Positions 44,571 through 52,935 of a stretch of DNA of 64,000 nucleotides are shown piece by piece. Within the stretch, counting starts at the first letter, position 1; each line of letters opens with the position of its first letter. The stretch is from contig QFQD01000016.1 of the NCBI GenBank assembly GCA_003241485.1, positions 1 through 64,000 on the forward strand, written 5' to 3'. The position numbers and the translations under genes were made by a program. Source of the stretch: Ancylobacter novellus (lineage in GTDB: Bacteria; Pseudomonadota; Alphaproteobacteria; Rhizobiales; Xanthobacteraceae). The notes under the pieces are model-generated. The model was not told the origin of the DNA. It made no database searches and was given only the letters and a program-made list of their open reading frames with translations.

Positions 44571-45539
44571 ATGGACGCCTCGCCCCATGCCTCCGTGCCG
44601 CCGCTCACCGAGAGCGACCTCCGGCTGCTGCGGATTTTCCGCAGTGTCGCCGAGGCCGGCGGGCTGACCGCGGCCGAGACCGCGCTGGGCATGGAGCGCT
44701 CCACCATCAGCCGGCATCTGCAGACGCTGGAGCTGCGGCTCGGCGGGCGGCTATGCCTGCGCGGGCCGGCCGGATTCGAGCTGACCGAGTTCGGGCGACG
44801 TGCGCTGGTCGCGGCAGTGTCGGCCTCGGAGGCGCTCGATGCCATCCGCCACGAGCTGAACCTCGCCCGCCATGTGATGACCGGCGAACTGCGCATCGGC
44901 ATCGCCGACAACTGCCTGTCCAATCCACGTTCCGCTTTTGCCCGCGCGCTCGCCCGCTTTCGTGAGCTGGCGCCGGACGTGACGGTGAACCTCTCCATCA
45001 AGCTGCCGGGCGACATTCTCACCGGGCTGCAGGACAAGAATCTGCATCTGGGCGTCACCGGCGCCGCGCCGGGTGTGGACCGGCTGGTGTTCGAGCCGCT
45101 GTTTCTGGAGGATTTCCGCCTCTACACCTATGTACGCGAGGGAAGGGCACCCGCGCGCGCCGACCTCGCCCGGCAGGGCTACGGCCTCGTCACCCGCACC
45201 AACGACCAGCGCACGCAGATGGCCGCGCGCGAGCTGAAGCTGGAGCGAACCGCCATGGCCTTCGGTCTGGAGGCGGTGGCGACCCTGCTGGCGAGCGGCG
45301 GCTTCGTCGGCTTCCTGCCGGTGCATTATGTGGAGGCGTGGGCCTCGCTCTATCGCTTCGTCGAAGTGGAGGGCGCCGAGGACCTCGCCTATGACACCAT
45401 CTTCTCGCTGGTCACGCTGAAGGACCGTCCGCTGCCCTCCAGCGCCGCGCTGCTGACGCGCATCCTGCGCGAGCTGCAAGGCGCGGAGAAACGTGCGCTC
45501 GGCCAGCGTTTCGCGCTGGTGTCGGGTAACGATGCCTGA
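44571..45539 (+). CDS. LysR family transcriptional regulator
   Basis: This 322-residue regulator has its HTH near the N-terminus (LLRIFRSVAEAGGLTAAETA, then MERSTISRHLQTLELRLGGRL), followed by a LysR substrate domain. I prefer the ATG at 44571 over 44562, because the -10 element overlaps the latter. No ribosome site is visible, consistent with a leaderless transcript. It is divergent from ureohydrolase 2 and probably controls the ureohydrolase/transporter cluster. Confidence 0.87.
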   Translation: MDASPHASVPPLTESDLRLLRIFRSVAEAGGLTAAETALGMERSTISRHLQTLELRLGGRLCLRGPAGFELTEFGRRALVAAVSASEALDAIRHELNLARHVMTGELRIGIADNCLSNPRSAFARALARFRELAPDVTVNLSIKLPGDILTGLQDKNLHLGVTGAAPGVDRLVFEPLFLEDFRLYTYVREGRAPARADLARQGYGLVTRTNDQRTQMAARELKLERTAMAFGLEAVATLLASGGFVGFLPVHYVEAWASLYRFVEVEGAEDLAYDTIFSLVTLKDRPLPSSAALLTRILRELQGAEKRALGQRFALVSGNDA

Positions 45540-45568
45540 CCTGCGACCTGCCTAAAGGGAAGGTTTTG

Positions 45569-45589
45569 CGCATTCGATCATCGATTGCG
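45569..45589. other. Imperfect 21-base inverted repeat
   Basis: CGCATTCGAT-C-ATCGATTGCG, one mismatch in ten pairs, 30 bp after the LysR stop and upstream of a small gene. It could be a terminator of the LysR gene or an operator. Confidence 0.35.
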
Positions 45590-45673
45590 TGGATTTGGCC
45601 AATCTTTTGGTCGCGCGCGAGGTAAACTGCCGTGGGCCGTCATAGAGGCAGGCGGCAAGCGCAGGAGAGAGCG

Positions 45674-45931
45674 ATGGGCCGCTCCGCAGATCGGGCGAAC
45701 CCGCCGGTAGCAGAAGCCGAGATTGCCAACGCCGAGATTGCCAACGCCGAGATTGCCAACGCAATGACGGCGATCCTTCTCCATTCCGAGGCGATCCGGC
45801 AGCACATGGCCCGCGGCACGGATGCGCCGCACCATGTCGACGATTCCACCCGCCACATCGTGTCCAATGCCCGGCGGATCTGGGCCCGGCTCGACGAAAC
45901 CGACGCGCCGCCGCCGGCCGAAGGCGCATGA
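45674..45931 (+). CDS. Small protein with triple AEIAN repeat (85 aa)
   Basis: The ATG at 45674 follows GGAGAGAG. Residues 15-29 are three exact copies of Ala-Glu-Ile-Ala-Asn, encoded by three perfect 15-bp DNA repeats. The rest is a helical segment (MTAILLHSEAIRQHMARG, then STRHIVSNARRIWARLDE). No membrane or secretion signal. Family not recognised. A bidirectional terminator begins directly at its stop codon. Confidence 0.6.
   Translation: MGRSADRANPPVAEAEIANAEIANAEIANAMTAILLHSEAIRQHMARGTDAPHHVDDSTRHIVSNARRIWARLDETDAPPPAEGA
45716..45760 (+). repeat. Three perfect 15-bp tandem repeats
   Basis: GCCGAGATTGCCAAC repeated at 45716, 45731 and 45746 without change, inside the 85-aa gene. Identity at all third positions suggests recent duplication, so copy number may vary between strains. 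Confidence 0.85.
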
Positions 45932-45959
45932 AAAAGCCCCCGGACGCGGGTCCGGGGGC
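45931..45959 (-). terminator. Intrinsic terminator of the TRAP operon (possibly bidirectional)
   Basis: GCCCCCGGAC (45936-45945) pairs perfectly with GTCCGGGGGC (45950-45959), and on the minus strand the stem is followed by TTTTT (45935-45931). It ends the leftward gluconate TRAP transcript and also follows the stop of the rightward small gene. Confidence 0.85.
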
Positions 45960-45988
45960 GGGTTTCGGGCGCGGAGCGCAGAAGCGGA

Positions 45989-47005
45989 TCAGTTGGTGGT
46001 GGTGCGGCTCTTCTTGATCTCGGCCTGAACCTCGTCCCACAGCGGCTGGCCGACATTGTTGATGACGGTCTGGGTCACCGGGGCGGCCTTCTCGCGCAGC
46101 TTGGCGACTTCCGGCTCGGGCATCACGGTGACGTCCATACCGGCGGCCTTGAGCTCATCGAGCGCCTTCTGGGCCTGGGCGCGGGTATCCACGCGCTCGA
46201 AATCGCGCGAGGCGACGGCGGCTTCCAACAGGATCTTCTGCTCGTCCTTCGAGAGCTTGTCCCACCACACCTTGCTCGCGGTCATGATCCACGGGCTGTA
46301 CACGTGGTTGGTGACGGTCAGGTACTTCTGCACCTCGTAGAATTTCGACGAGACGATGGTGGTGTAGGGGTTCTCCTGGCCGTCGACCGCCTTGGTCTCC
46401 AGCGCGGTGAACAGTTCGGCGAAGGCGAGCGGCACGGCATTGGCGCCGGCGGCCTTGAAGGTGTCGATGAAGACCGGGTTCTGCATGACCCGCAGCTTCA
46501 CGCCTTCGAGGTCTTCGGCCTTCTCGATCTTGTGGCGGCTGTTGGTGAGGTTGCGGAAGCCGTTCTCCCAGTAGACCAGGCCGACGAGGCCCTTGGCCTG
46601 CAGGCTGTCGAGCAGTTTCTGGCCGACCGGGCCGTCGAGCACGGCATCGGCCTCCTTCTCATTGGTGAACAGGAAGGGCACGTCCCACACCGCGAATTCC
46701 TTCACCGTGCCGACGAGGGTGGCGGTGGAGCCGACCATCATTTCCTGCGCGCCGCCGATGAGGGCGTTCTGCATCTGCGGGTCGGGGCCCAGCGTGGCGG
46801 CGCCGAAGGTGCGCACCTTCAGCTTGCCGTCGGAGCGCTTGGCGACTTCCTCGGCGAAGAAGCGGGCGGCGCGGCCCTGATTGCTGTCCTCGTTCAGGCC
46901 GTAGCCGAAGCGGATCAGCCGGGGCTTGATGTCCTGCGCATAGGCGCTGGCGCCGAACGAGAGGGCGAGAGCGGTGGCGGTGACCGTGAGCAGAAGTTTC
47001 TTCAT
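45989..47005 (-). CDS. TRAP transporter substrate-binding protein (DctP family)
   Basis: This 338-residue protein has signal peptide ending ...SAYAQ. DctP features are LIRFGYGLNEDSNQGRAARF, VKLRVMQNPVFIDTFKAAGA with the conserved carboxylate-binding Arg in LRVMQN, and a pocket segment VDGQENPYTTI. With gluconokinase and a GntR-like regulator in the operon, gluconate is the likely ligand. Confidence 0.9.
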   Translation of the reverse strand: MKKLLLTVTATALALSFGASAYAQDIKPRLIRFGYGLNEDSNQGRAARFFAEEVAKRSDGKLKVRTFGAATLGPDPQMQNALIGGAQEMMVGSTATLVGTVKEFAVWDVPFLFTNEKEADAVLDGPVGQKLLDSLQAKGLVGLVYWENGFRNLTNSRHKIEKAEDLEGVKLRVMQNPVFIDTFKAAGANAVPLAFAELFTALETKAVDGQENPYTTIVSSKFYEVQKYLTVTNHVYSPWIMTASKVWWDKLSKDEQKILLEAAVASRDFERVDTRAQAQKALDELKAAGMDVTVMPEPEVAKLREKAAPVTQTVINNVGQPLWDEVQAEIKKSRTTTN

Positions 47006-47044
47006 GCGTGTTTCCTCCTCTTCCAGTTTTCTCCGGCGTGCCGC

Positions 47045-48322
47045 TCAGTGCAGCCAGCTCGCCGGGACGGTGATGATTTCCGGGAACACGACGAACAGCC
47101 CGATGAGCGCCGTATAGGCGACGACATAGGGCCAGACGCCGCGGATGATGCCTTCCATGCTGACCCGGCCCACGCCGCACACGACGTTGAGCACCGTGCC
47201 GACCGGCGGGGTGAGCAGGCCGACCGCGCCGACCATGACGAACATCACGCCGAAATAGACCGGGTCGATGCCCGCGCGGGTGATGAGCGGCACCAGCACC
47301 GGGCCGAGGATCAGGATGGTGGGGGTGAGGTCCATCGCGGTGCCGACCAGCGTCAGCAGCACCACGATCGCCGCCATCAGCCATTTGGGATGGTCGAGCA
47401 TCGGCTCCAGCAGGGTGATGACCTGCCCCGGCAGCTCCGCCAGCGTGATCATGTAGGCGGTGACCATGGCGGCGGCGACGAGGAACATCACCACGGCGGT
47501 GGTCTTGGCGGCGGCGATGAACAGGCGCGGCAGGTCGGCGAGCGTGATCTCGCGATAGACGAACAGGCCGATCACCAGCGCATAGACCGCCGCCACCACG
47601 GCCGCCTCGGTCGGTGTGAAGATACCGAAGCGCATGCCGCCAATGATAATGACCGGCATGACCAACGCCCAAATCCCATCCACCGCCGCCCGCCCCCGCA
47701 CGGACCAGGGCTGGCGCGGGCGCAGCGGCACGTTCTCCTTGCGGGCGACGCGCATCCAGATCAGCACCAGCGTCACGCCCATCAGCAGGCCCGGCACGAT
47801 ACCGGCCATGAACAGCTTGGTGATGGAGATGTTGGTCGCCACGCCGTAGATGATGAACGACATGCTCGGCGGGATGATGGGCGCAATGATGCCGCCGGCA
47901 GCGATGAGGCCGGAGGAGCGCTCCAGATTGTAGCCATTGTTGCGCATCATCGGGATGAGCAGCGCGGCGATCGCGGCGGTGTCGGCGATGGCCGAGCCGG
48001 ACAGGCTGGCCAGCACCACCGAGGTGCCGATCGCGACATAGCCCAGCCCGCCCTTGATGTGGCCGAACAGGGTGACGGCGAGATCGACAATGCGCTTCGA
48101 CAGGCCGCCCGCGTTCATCAGCTCGCCGGCGAGCAGGAAGAACGGCACCGCCATCAGCGGGAAATTATCGGCCCCGCCCAGCATGTTCTGCGCCAGCAGC
48201 TGGGCGTCGAAGAAGTCGAGATGATACATCAGCGCGACGCCGGTCAGCATCAGCGCGAAGGCGATCGGCATGCCGATGGTCATCAGGCCAAGAAGCGAGC
48301 CGAGGAAGATAGCGATGGTCAT
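47045..48322 (-). CDS. TRAP transporter large permease (DctM family)
   Basis: This 425-residue membrane protein with about 12 hydrophobic helices begins IFLGSLLGLMTIGMPIAFAL and contains PFFLLAGELMNAGGLSKRIV and IPPSMSFIIYG, all typical of DctM. Its start overlaps the damaged small-subunit gene (ATGA). Without a working DctQ the transporter may not function. Confidence 0.93.
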   Translation of the reverse strand: MTIAIFLGSLLGLMTIGMPIAFALMLTGVALMYHLDFFDAQLLAQNMLGGADNFPLMAVPFFLLAGELMNAGGLSKRIVDLAVTLFGHIKGGLGYVAIGTSVVLASLSGSAIADTAAIAALLIPMMRNNGYNLERSSGLIAAGGIIAPIIPPSMSFIIYGVATNISITKLFMAGIVPGLLMGVTLVLIWMRVARKENVPLRPRQPWSVRGRAAVDGIWALVMPVIIIGGMRFGIFTPTEAAVVAAVYALVIGLFVYREITLADLPRLFIAAAKTTAVVMFLVAAAMVTAYMITLAELPGQVITLLEPMLDHPKWLMAAIVVLLTLVGTAMDLTPTILILGPVLVPLITRAGIDPVYFGVMFVMVGAVGLLTPPVGTVLNVVCGVGRVSMEGIIRGVWPYVVAYTALIGLFVVFPEIITVPASWLH

Positions 48323-48863
48323 GACGGCTTCCCCGAACGGGCCGAACCCTGTGCCGCCGACGTTTCGGTGTCGGCGAAGTCATGCTGGTACTCGCGGATC
48401 TCCTCGCCATCGGCGCTCTCGCGCACCTGCACCAGTTCGTCCTCGCGCAGGCGACCGGTGACGAGCCGTACGAGATCAGCGGCGATCAGCAGGCCCATGG
48501 CGATGGCGGAGACAAGGCCGGCGGCGGCGAAGGCGGCGAGCGAGATGTCGGTGACCGGCAGCCGGCTGTTGAGGCCGACGTGGCGAGGTTGGTCACCAGC
48601 AGGCAGAGGCGTTGGCCCCAGCGCGGCAAGCGCTTCACGAGCATGTCCACGCCGACATGCGAGCGCTCACGCACCGCGAGGATGGCGCCGAGAAAGATCA
48701 TCCATACGAAGGCGAGGCGCGCGATCTCCTCGGAGGCGGCAAGGCCGGTATTGAGTAGATAGCGGCCCGCCGCATTGGCGAAGACCAGCACGACCATCAC
48801 CGCCAGCAGGGCGCCAATGGTCCACTCGATGAAGGTCTGCACGTAACCCAGCGACCGGTTCAT
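48319..48863 (-). pseudogene. TRAP transporter small permease (DctQ family), frameshifted
   Basis: The 545-bp frame is not a multiple of three. From 48863 the first frame gives a normal DctQ N-terminus (IEWTIGALLAVMVVLVFANA, RLAFVWMIFLGAILAVRERS, VDMLVKRLPRWGQRLCLLVTNL). At about 48579-48590 this switches to HVGLNSRLPVTDISLAAF and a fourth helix AAAGLVSAIAMGLLIAADLV in another frame, ending at 48319. The third helix expected between them is largely missing, so a small deletion with frame change is the simplest reading. A sequencing error alone would not explain the missing helix. Neighbouring genes are intact. Confidence 0.75.
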
Positions 48864-49420
48864 GGCTGCGGCTCCTTCTGGCGCAGGCGTGCGAGGCCGC
48901 GTTCGGCCTCCTCCAGCAGCGCCTCGGGCGGTTGGTCGACGCTGACGCTCACCGCACGTTCGTCGGCGCCGGGCGGCTCCAGCGTGGCGAACTGGCTCTC
49001 GATCAGGCTGAGCGGCATGAAATGATTGGTGCGCGCGGCCATCCGCGCCTCGATCAATGTGCGGTCACCGGAAAGGTGCAGGAAGCGCACGTCCGTCCCG
49101 GCGGCATCGAGCCGCGTGCGATAACTGCGCTTGAGGGCGGAGCAGGCGACCACCAGCCCGGTGCCGGCACGGCCCGCTTCGGCGATATGCGCGCCGATGG
49201 CGTCCAGCCAGCCGAGGCGATCCTCGTCCGTGAGCGGCAGGCCCTGCGACATGCGCGCGACATTGGCGGGGGGATGGAGATCGTCGCCTTCGAGGAAGCG
49301 CCAGCCATGGCGGGCGGCCAGCGCCGCGCCGATGCTCGACTTGCCGCAGCCGCACACGCCCATCACCACGATGACGGGGGCGGCCGCGGGCGAAAAATCA
49401 CGGGGCGTCGGCGCGTTCAC
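48860..49420 (-). CDS. gntK: Gluconokinase
   Basis: This 186-residue kinase of the GntK/shikimate-kinase-like family has P-loop GVCGCGKSS, then FLEGDDLHPPANVARMSQGLPLTDEDRLGWL, VVACSALKRSYR and HFMPLSLIESQFATLEPP, all GntK signatures. It phosphorylates gluconate to 6-phosphogluconate. It is the first gene of the operon with the TRAP transporter; a LacI-type operator lies at 49538 upstream. Confidence 0.94.
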   Translation of the reverse strand: MNAPTPRDFSPAAAPVIVVMGVCGCGKSSIGAALAARHGWRFLEGDDLHPPANVARMSQGLPLTDEDRLGWLDAIGAHIAEAGRAGTGLVVACSALKRSYRTRLDAAGTDVRFLHLSGDRTLIEARMAARTNHFMPLSLIESQFATLEPPGADERAVSVSVDQPPEALLEEAERGLARLRQKEPQP

Positions 49421-49537
49421 GGCCGGGCGCTCGCTGTAAGGACAGCGCTAACAGACACGATCGTCCTCCCTTGAGGCCTGCCGAGCTTGAGGTTCGGCAA
49501 GTTGGCAGATGATCTGCTCTCATTATTGAATGCGATT

Positions 49538-49553
49538 ATGGTAGCGCTATCAT
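49538..49553. promoter_or_regulatory. LacI/GntR-type operator 1
   Basis: ATGGTAGCGCTATCAT, a near-perfect 16-bp palindrome with the central CG typical of LacI-family sites. It overlaps the last codon of the regulator gene and lies 117 bp upstream of gntK. Confidence 0.7.
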
Positions 49554-50614
49554 GCGGTCGTGTAAAGCACGCCCGCGCCGTTCGTCGCGGGGGCCGCGCG
49601 CTGCGTGCTGGGGCGGATCTGCAGCTCGACGCCGACATCGACGACGCGCTCGGCCGGCCGCTTTCCGGTGATGGCGGCGCGGGCCATCTCCACTGCCCGC
49701 TTGCCGATCTCGTAACGTGGCGTGCGCACGCTCGTGAGCGCCGGCCAGGCGGCGGCCATCATTTCCAGATCGTTGAAGCCGGCGATGCCGATGCGCTCCG
49801 GCACCGCGAGCGCGGCGCGCTGGCATTCGAACAGCGCGCCGATGGCGAGATCGTCATTGATGCAGAACACGGCGTCGGTGTCGGGCATGCGTGCCAGCAG
49901 GTCGCGCAGTAGGTCGCGGCCGAGCGTCACGCTGGAAGGCGTCGGTGTGGTGGTGACGCGCTGGGGATCATAGAGGTCCGCCTCCATCAGCGCGGCACGA
50001 TAGCCTTCCAGCCGACGCTGGGTGCGCGGGTCCATGCGTGCCCCCAGAAAGCCGATGCGCCGATAGCCCGCCTCCAGCAGATGCGTCGTGACCAATTGCG
50101 CGGCGGCGCGGTGGGAGAAGCCGACCATCATGTCTATGGGGTCGTCGCCCAGCTCCATGATCTGCACGACCGGGCAGCCGGCGGCTTCCAGCAGCGTACG
50201 GCTGCGCGGCGTCTGATCGATGCCGGCCACGATCAGCGCCGCCGGCCGCTGGCTCAGGAAGGTGTCGAGCAGGCGCTCCTCTTCGATGGGCGAATAGCGA
50301 CTATTGCCGAGCTGGACCTGGTGCGGGCTCTGCGCGACGCTGTCATAGATTCCGCGCAGTACGTCGGCGAAGACGTTATTGGTGAGAGACGGGATTATGA
50401 CGCCAATGACGTCGGTGCGCGCCGAGGCCAGCGCCCGCGCGTTCTGGTCCGGCACGTAGTTCAGCGCGCGCACCGCCTGGTCGATCAGCTGGCGCAGTTC
50501 CGGCGAGACGCGCTCGGGGTCGCGCAGCGCACGCGAGACGGTGATCGAGCTCACGCCGGCGCGTTTGGCGACATCGGCAATGGTCGGCCGTCCGGCGTTT
50601 CGTCTTGTGCGCAT
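49550..50614 (-). CDS. LacI family regulator (gluconate operon, GntR-like)
   Basis: This 354-residue LacI-family protein has an HTH (TIADVAKRAGVSSITVSRAL) and hinge helix near ALASARTDVIGVIIPS, followed by the periplasmic-binding-protein-like sensor domain. I chose the ATG at 50614 (MRTRRNAGRPT) with AAGGA upstream. It lies directly upstream of gntK and the TRAP genes in the same direction, and one operator copy sits in front of each unit. Confidence 0.9.
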   Translation of the reverse strand: MRTRRNAGRPTIADVAKRAGVSSITVSRALRDPERVSPELRQLIDQAVRALNYVPDQNARALASARTDVIGVIIPSLTNNVFADVLRGIYDSVAQSPHQVQLGNSRYSPIEEERLLDTFLSQRPAALIVAGIDQTPRSRTLLEAAGCPVVQIMELGDDPIDMMVGFSHRAAAQLVTTHLLEAGYRRIGFLGARMDPRTQRRLEGYRAALMEADLYDPQRVTTTPTPSSVTLGRDLLRDLLARMPDTDAVFCINDDLAIGALFECQRAALAVPERIGIAGFNDLEMMAAAWPALTSVRTPRYEIGKRAVEMARAAITGKRPAERVVDVGVELQIRPSTQRAAPATNGAGVLYTTA

Positions 50615-50662
50615 TGTCGCGTCCTTCGTTTGCGATGCGGCGAACCATCCGCTTCGCGCACC

Positions 50663-50678
50663 ATGATAGCGCTGACAT
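50663..50678. promoter_or_regulatory. LacI/GntR-type operator 2
   Basis: ATGATAGCGCTGACAT matches the reverse complement of operator 1 at 14 of 16 bases and lies 48 bp upstream of the regulator start, consistent with autoregulation. Confidence 0.65.
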
Positions 50679-50782
50679 CGACGGTCGTGCATTGATCCGT
50701 TCAGAAATTCCCGGATGCGAGCGGTTGGCCGTATGAGCGAGACGCCTGCCGCGGATTGCTGCACGAGGATGATGGCAGCCCG

Positions 50783-51255
50783 TCAGTCATTATCGGTCAG
50801 GCTGGCACCCGCACCCGCCTGCCGGGAGTGGTCGGAGGCCGGCACTGCTGCATGGCCCAGCCGCTCGGCAGTGCCGTGCCATCTATCAACGCGTCGTTTT
50901 CGCGGCCGAGGTACAGCCGCGCGCCCGGCCATGTGAGTTCGGCCGTGCAGCCTTTCCGCGCGCAGACTGGCGCCAGTAGAGCGGCTACCCAGAGTGGTGG
51001 GCCGGTTAGCGTACGCTGAGACGGCCTGCCGATCAGGTCCGCCGCCTCGCTCGCCCGCGCCACCGCCTCCGCGCCGTGCTGTGACGCGAGGAGATCGAGC
51101 AGCGGAGGCGCCCAGTCCAATGCGTTCGCGGCGAGCCAACGCGCCGCGCGGCCGAGATCATCCGCCGCGCCCCAGTGCAGACCGGCTCCGCGCGCCGCCT
51201 TGGCCGCTAGAAGCTCAACCTCGTTGAGCGACAGATCCAGCCTCTCATCATGCAT
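50783..51255 (-). pseudogene. DUF3726 protein, frameshifted
   Basis: The N-terminal frame from 51255 gives the DUF3726 pattern LSLNEVELLAAKAARGAGLHWG, but it ends early at 50797 with an unrelated tail. A different frame, entered near 50861-50872, gives ERLGHAAVPASDHSRQAGAG and ASLTDND, which looks like the normal end of the family. The region joining these parts is about 30 residues shorter than I would expect. A deletion with frame change is likely. It is the last gene of the leftward operon with the 555-residue protein. Confidence 0.6.
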
Positions 51256-51267
51256 GCTGCGTGTCCC

Positions 51268-52935
51268 TTATGCCGCGAGACTGCCGCCGGAGGGGCGGCA
51301 AAGCTCGTCGGGAAAGGGTTCTCCCCGGAACAGTGCGATGCGCAGCCATAGATCCGAGCGCGGATCAAAACGGCTCGCGCCGAAGAAGGAGAGTTTGCAC
51401 CGGAGCAGATCGATGGGCCGCAGATCGGCCGCCACCAGATTGTCGCGGATTTCCGCATAGGGATGACGCGCCACCAGTTGCACCCGCCGCACCACATGGC
51501 GCCATTCCGGTTCTCGCGCGACCAGTGCCGCGACTGGCGCATCGGGGGACTCCAGCCTCAGCCGCGCCGCCAGCCGTGCCGCGTCGCGCGCGAAGGTGAG
51601 CGGCAGTTCCCGTTCCTCTCCCGGCTCATCGGGGCGCAGGCCAAGCCGGGGCTCTAGCTTTTCTTCCGACACATACCAGAAGCGGGCGGCCGACCGCGCA
51701 TCCGCATGATCGATGCCGATGGCCCAGTCGTAATCGCGCGCAAGCTGATCGGCCAGCGAGCCGCAGCTCATGGCGCCGTCGACCCCATGACCGACGGTCT
51801 CATCGGCTTGCATTCCGGCGGTGAGATCGTCGATCAACGAACCGTGCGGCTCCAGCAACAGCGAGACCGCCATCTCCTGCGCTTCCAGGCCGAGCTCGTC
51901 CTCGGCGAAGCGGTAGAGCCGATCCCAGGTGGGCCCCGCCGGATGAGTATCAGCCGCAAAGGCGGCCAGCCGGCCGAGATCCGCCCGCAACTCGAGAATG
52001 CGTGCGGCCTGAAGCGAATCCTGTGTCACCCAGCCCTCGACCTCGGCACGTCGGCGCGACAGATGCGCCTCGAACGCCTCCCAGGTTGATGCGCAGACGG
52101 GTGTCGCACGCACGCGGGCGAGCGCGGTCTCGCGCGCCAGCATCCAATTGTGCAGCAGAACCGGATGGCGCACGAGAAAGGGGGCCATGCCGAGGCCGGT
52201 GGAATTGCCGACCCCCAGGCGACGGCGCAAATCCGGCGCAAGGCGGACGGCTCTCTCGCTTTGCATCGCCGCGCAGTGGTCCACCAGATCGAGCGTGAAG
52301 CTGCGGATCAGCCAGACGGTGAGCATCTCGGCCTGGAACGGACCAGAAAGATCGGATCGACCAAGCAGGGCATCGCGGTCGGCGATGCCAAACTTGCCGT
52401 TGCCGTAAACGGCGGTGGTGCGCATGAGGTAGCCGACTTCCTCAAGCATAGCTGCCGCGGGCTGCTCGCCCCGCGCCAGCGCCTCGACCACGGACGCGAA
52501 CAGCCGCACGCTTTTGTTGGCGCGCGAGAGCACGAGTTCGCGGGCAGTGAAGCGCCCGGCCTCCTGCCTTGGGGCCTGGGCAGCCAGACGCGCGATCTCG
52601 TCGGCGTTCGGCACGCCGTCATAGAGAACGTAGCTGGTGTCCCATGCCTCGGCGATCACCCGGTCGGTGCGTTGCTCCGGCGGCAGATCGCGCGAAAAGG
52701 CGACCAGGCTGTAGCGATGCCGAGGCGTGGTGACAGTGTACACCGCATGGCCAAATCCCTCCCGGTCGAGCGCCCAGACCGGCCGGTCGAACCGCCAGCT
52801 TTCGCAGGCGGCACGGCGCAGCAAGGTCGGCGCGAAGCTGAGGCGGCTCGCATGCATCGCCCCCATGCGGGCGAGGCGCATGACCTGCTCCGGCGGACGG
52901 AGCGCCACCATTTCCGGCGTGGCGAGATCGCTCAT
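51268..52935 (-). CDS. Unknown 555-residue protein in dipeptidase/ALDH operon
   Basis: The start at 52935 overlaps the upstream stop as ATGA. The protein is soluble-looking, without signal peptide or membrane helices, rich in Arg and Leu. Distinct segments are LSRANKSVRLFASVVEALAR, GNSTGLGMAPFLVRHPVLLH and the C-terminal LRCKLSFFGASRFDPRSDLW. I cannot place it in a known enzyme family. Its co-occurrence with DUF3726, an M19-like protein and an aldehyde dehydrogenase suggests a shared catabolic pathway. Confidence 0.75.
   Translation of the reverse strand: MSDLATPEMVALRPPEQVMRLARMGAMHASRLSFAPTLLRRAACESWRFDRPVWALDREGFGHAVYTVTTPRHRYSLVAFSRDLPPEQRTDRVIAEAWDTSYVLYDGVPNADEIARLAAQAPRQEAGRFTARELVLSRANKSVRLFASVVEALARGEQPAAAMLEEVGYLMRTTAVYGNGKFGIADRDALLGRSDLSGPFQAEMLTVWLIRSFTLDLVDHCAAMQSERAVRLAPDLRRRLGVGNSTGLGMAPFLVRHPVLLHNWMLARETALARVRATPVCASTWEAFEAHLSRRRAEVEGWVTQDSLQAARILELRADLGRLAAFAADTHPAGPTWDRLYRFAEDELGLEAQEMAVSLLLEPHGSLIDDLTAGMQADETVGHGVDGAMSCGSLADQLARDYDWAIGIDHADARSAARFWYVSEEKLEPRLGLRPDEPGEERELPLTFARDAARLAARLRLESPDAPVAALVAREPEWRHVVRRVQLVARHPYAEIRDNLVAADLRPIDLLRCKLSFFGASRFDPRSDLWLRIALFRGEPFPDELCRPSGGSLAA

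Noticed and set aside
45716..45760. CRISPR-like repeats
   Set aside because: The three 15-bp copies are directly adjacent without spacers and are translated in frame as AEIAN.
46304..48754. Long plus-strand open frame (about 816 codons)
   Set aside because: It covers the TRAP genes in antisense and is composed of low-complexity His/Asp/Arg-rich sequence typical of shadow frames.
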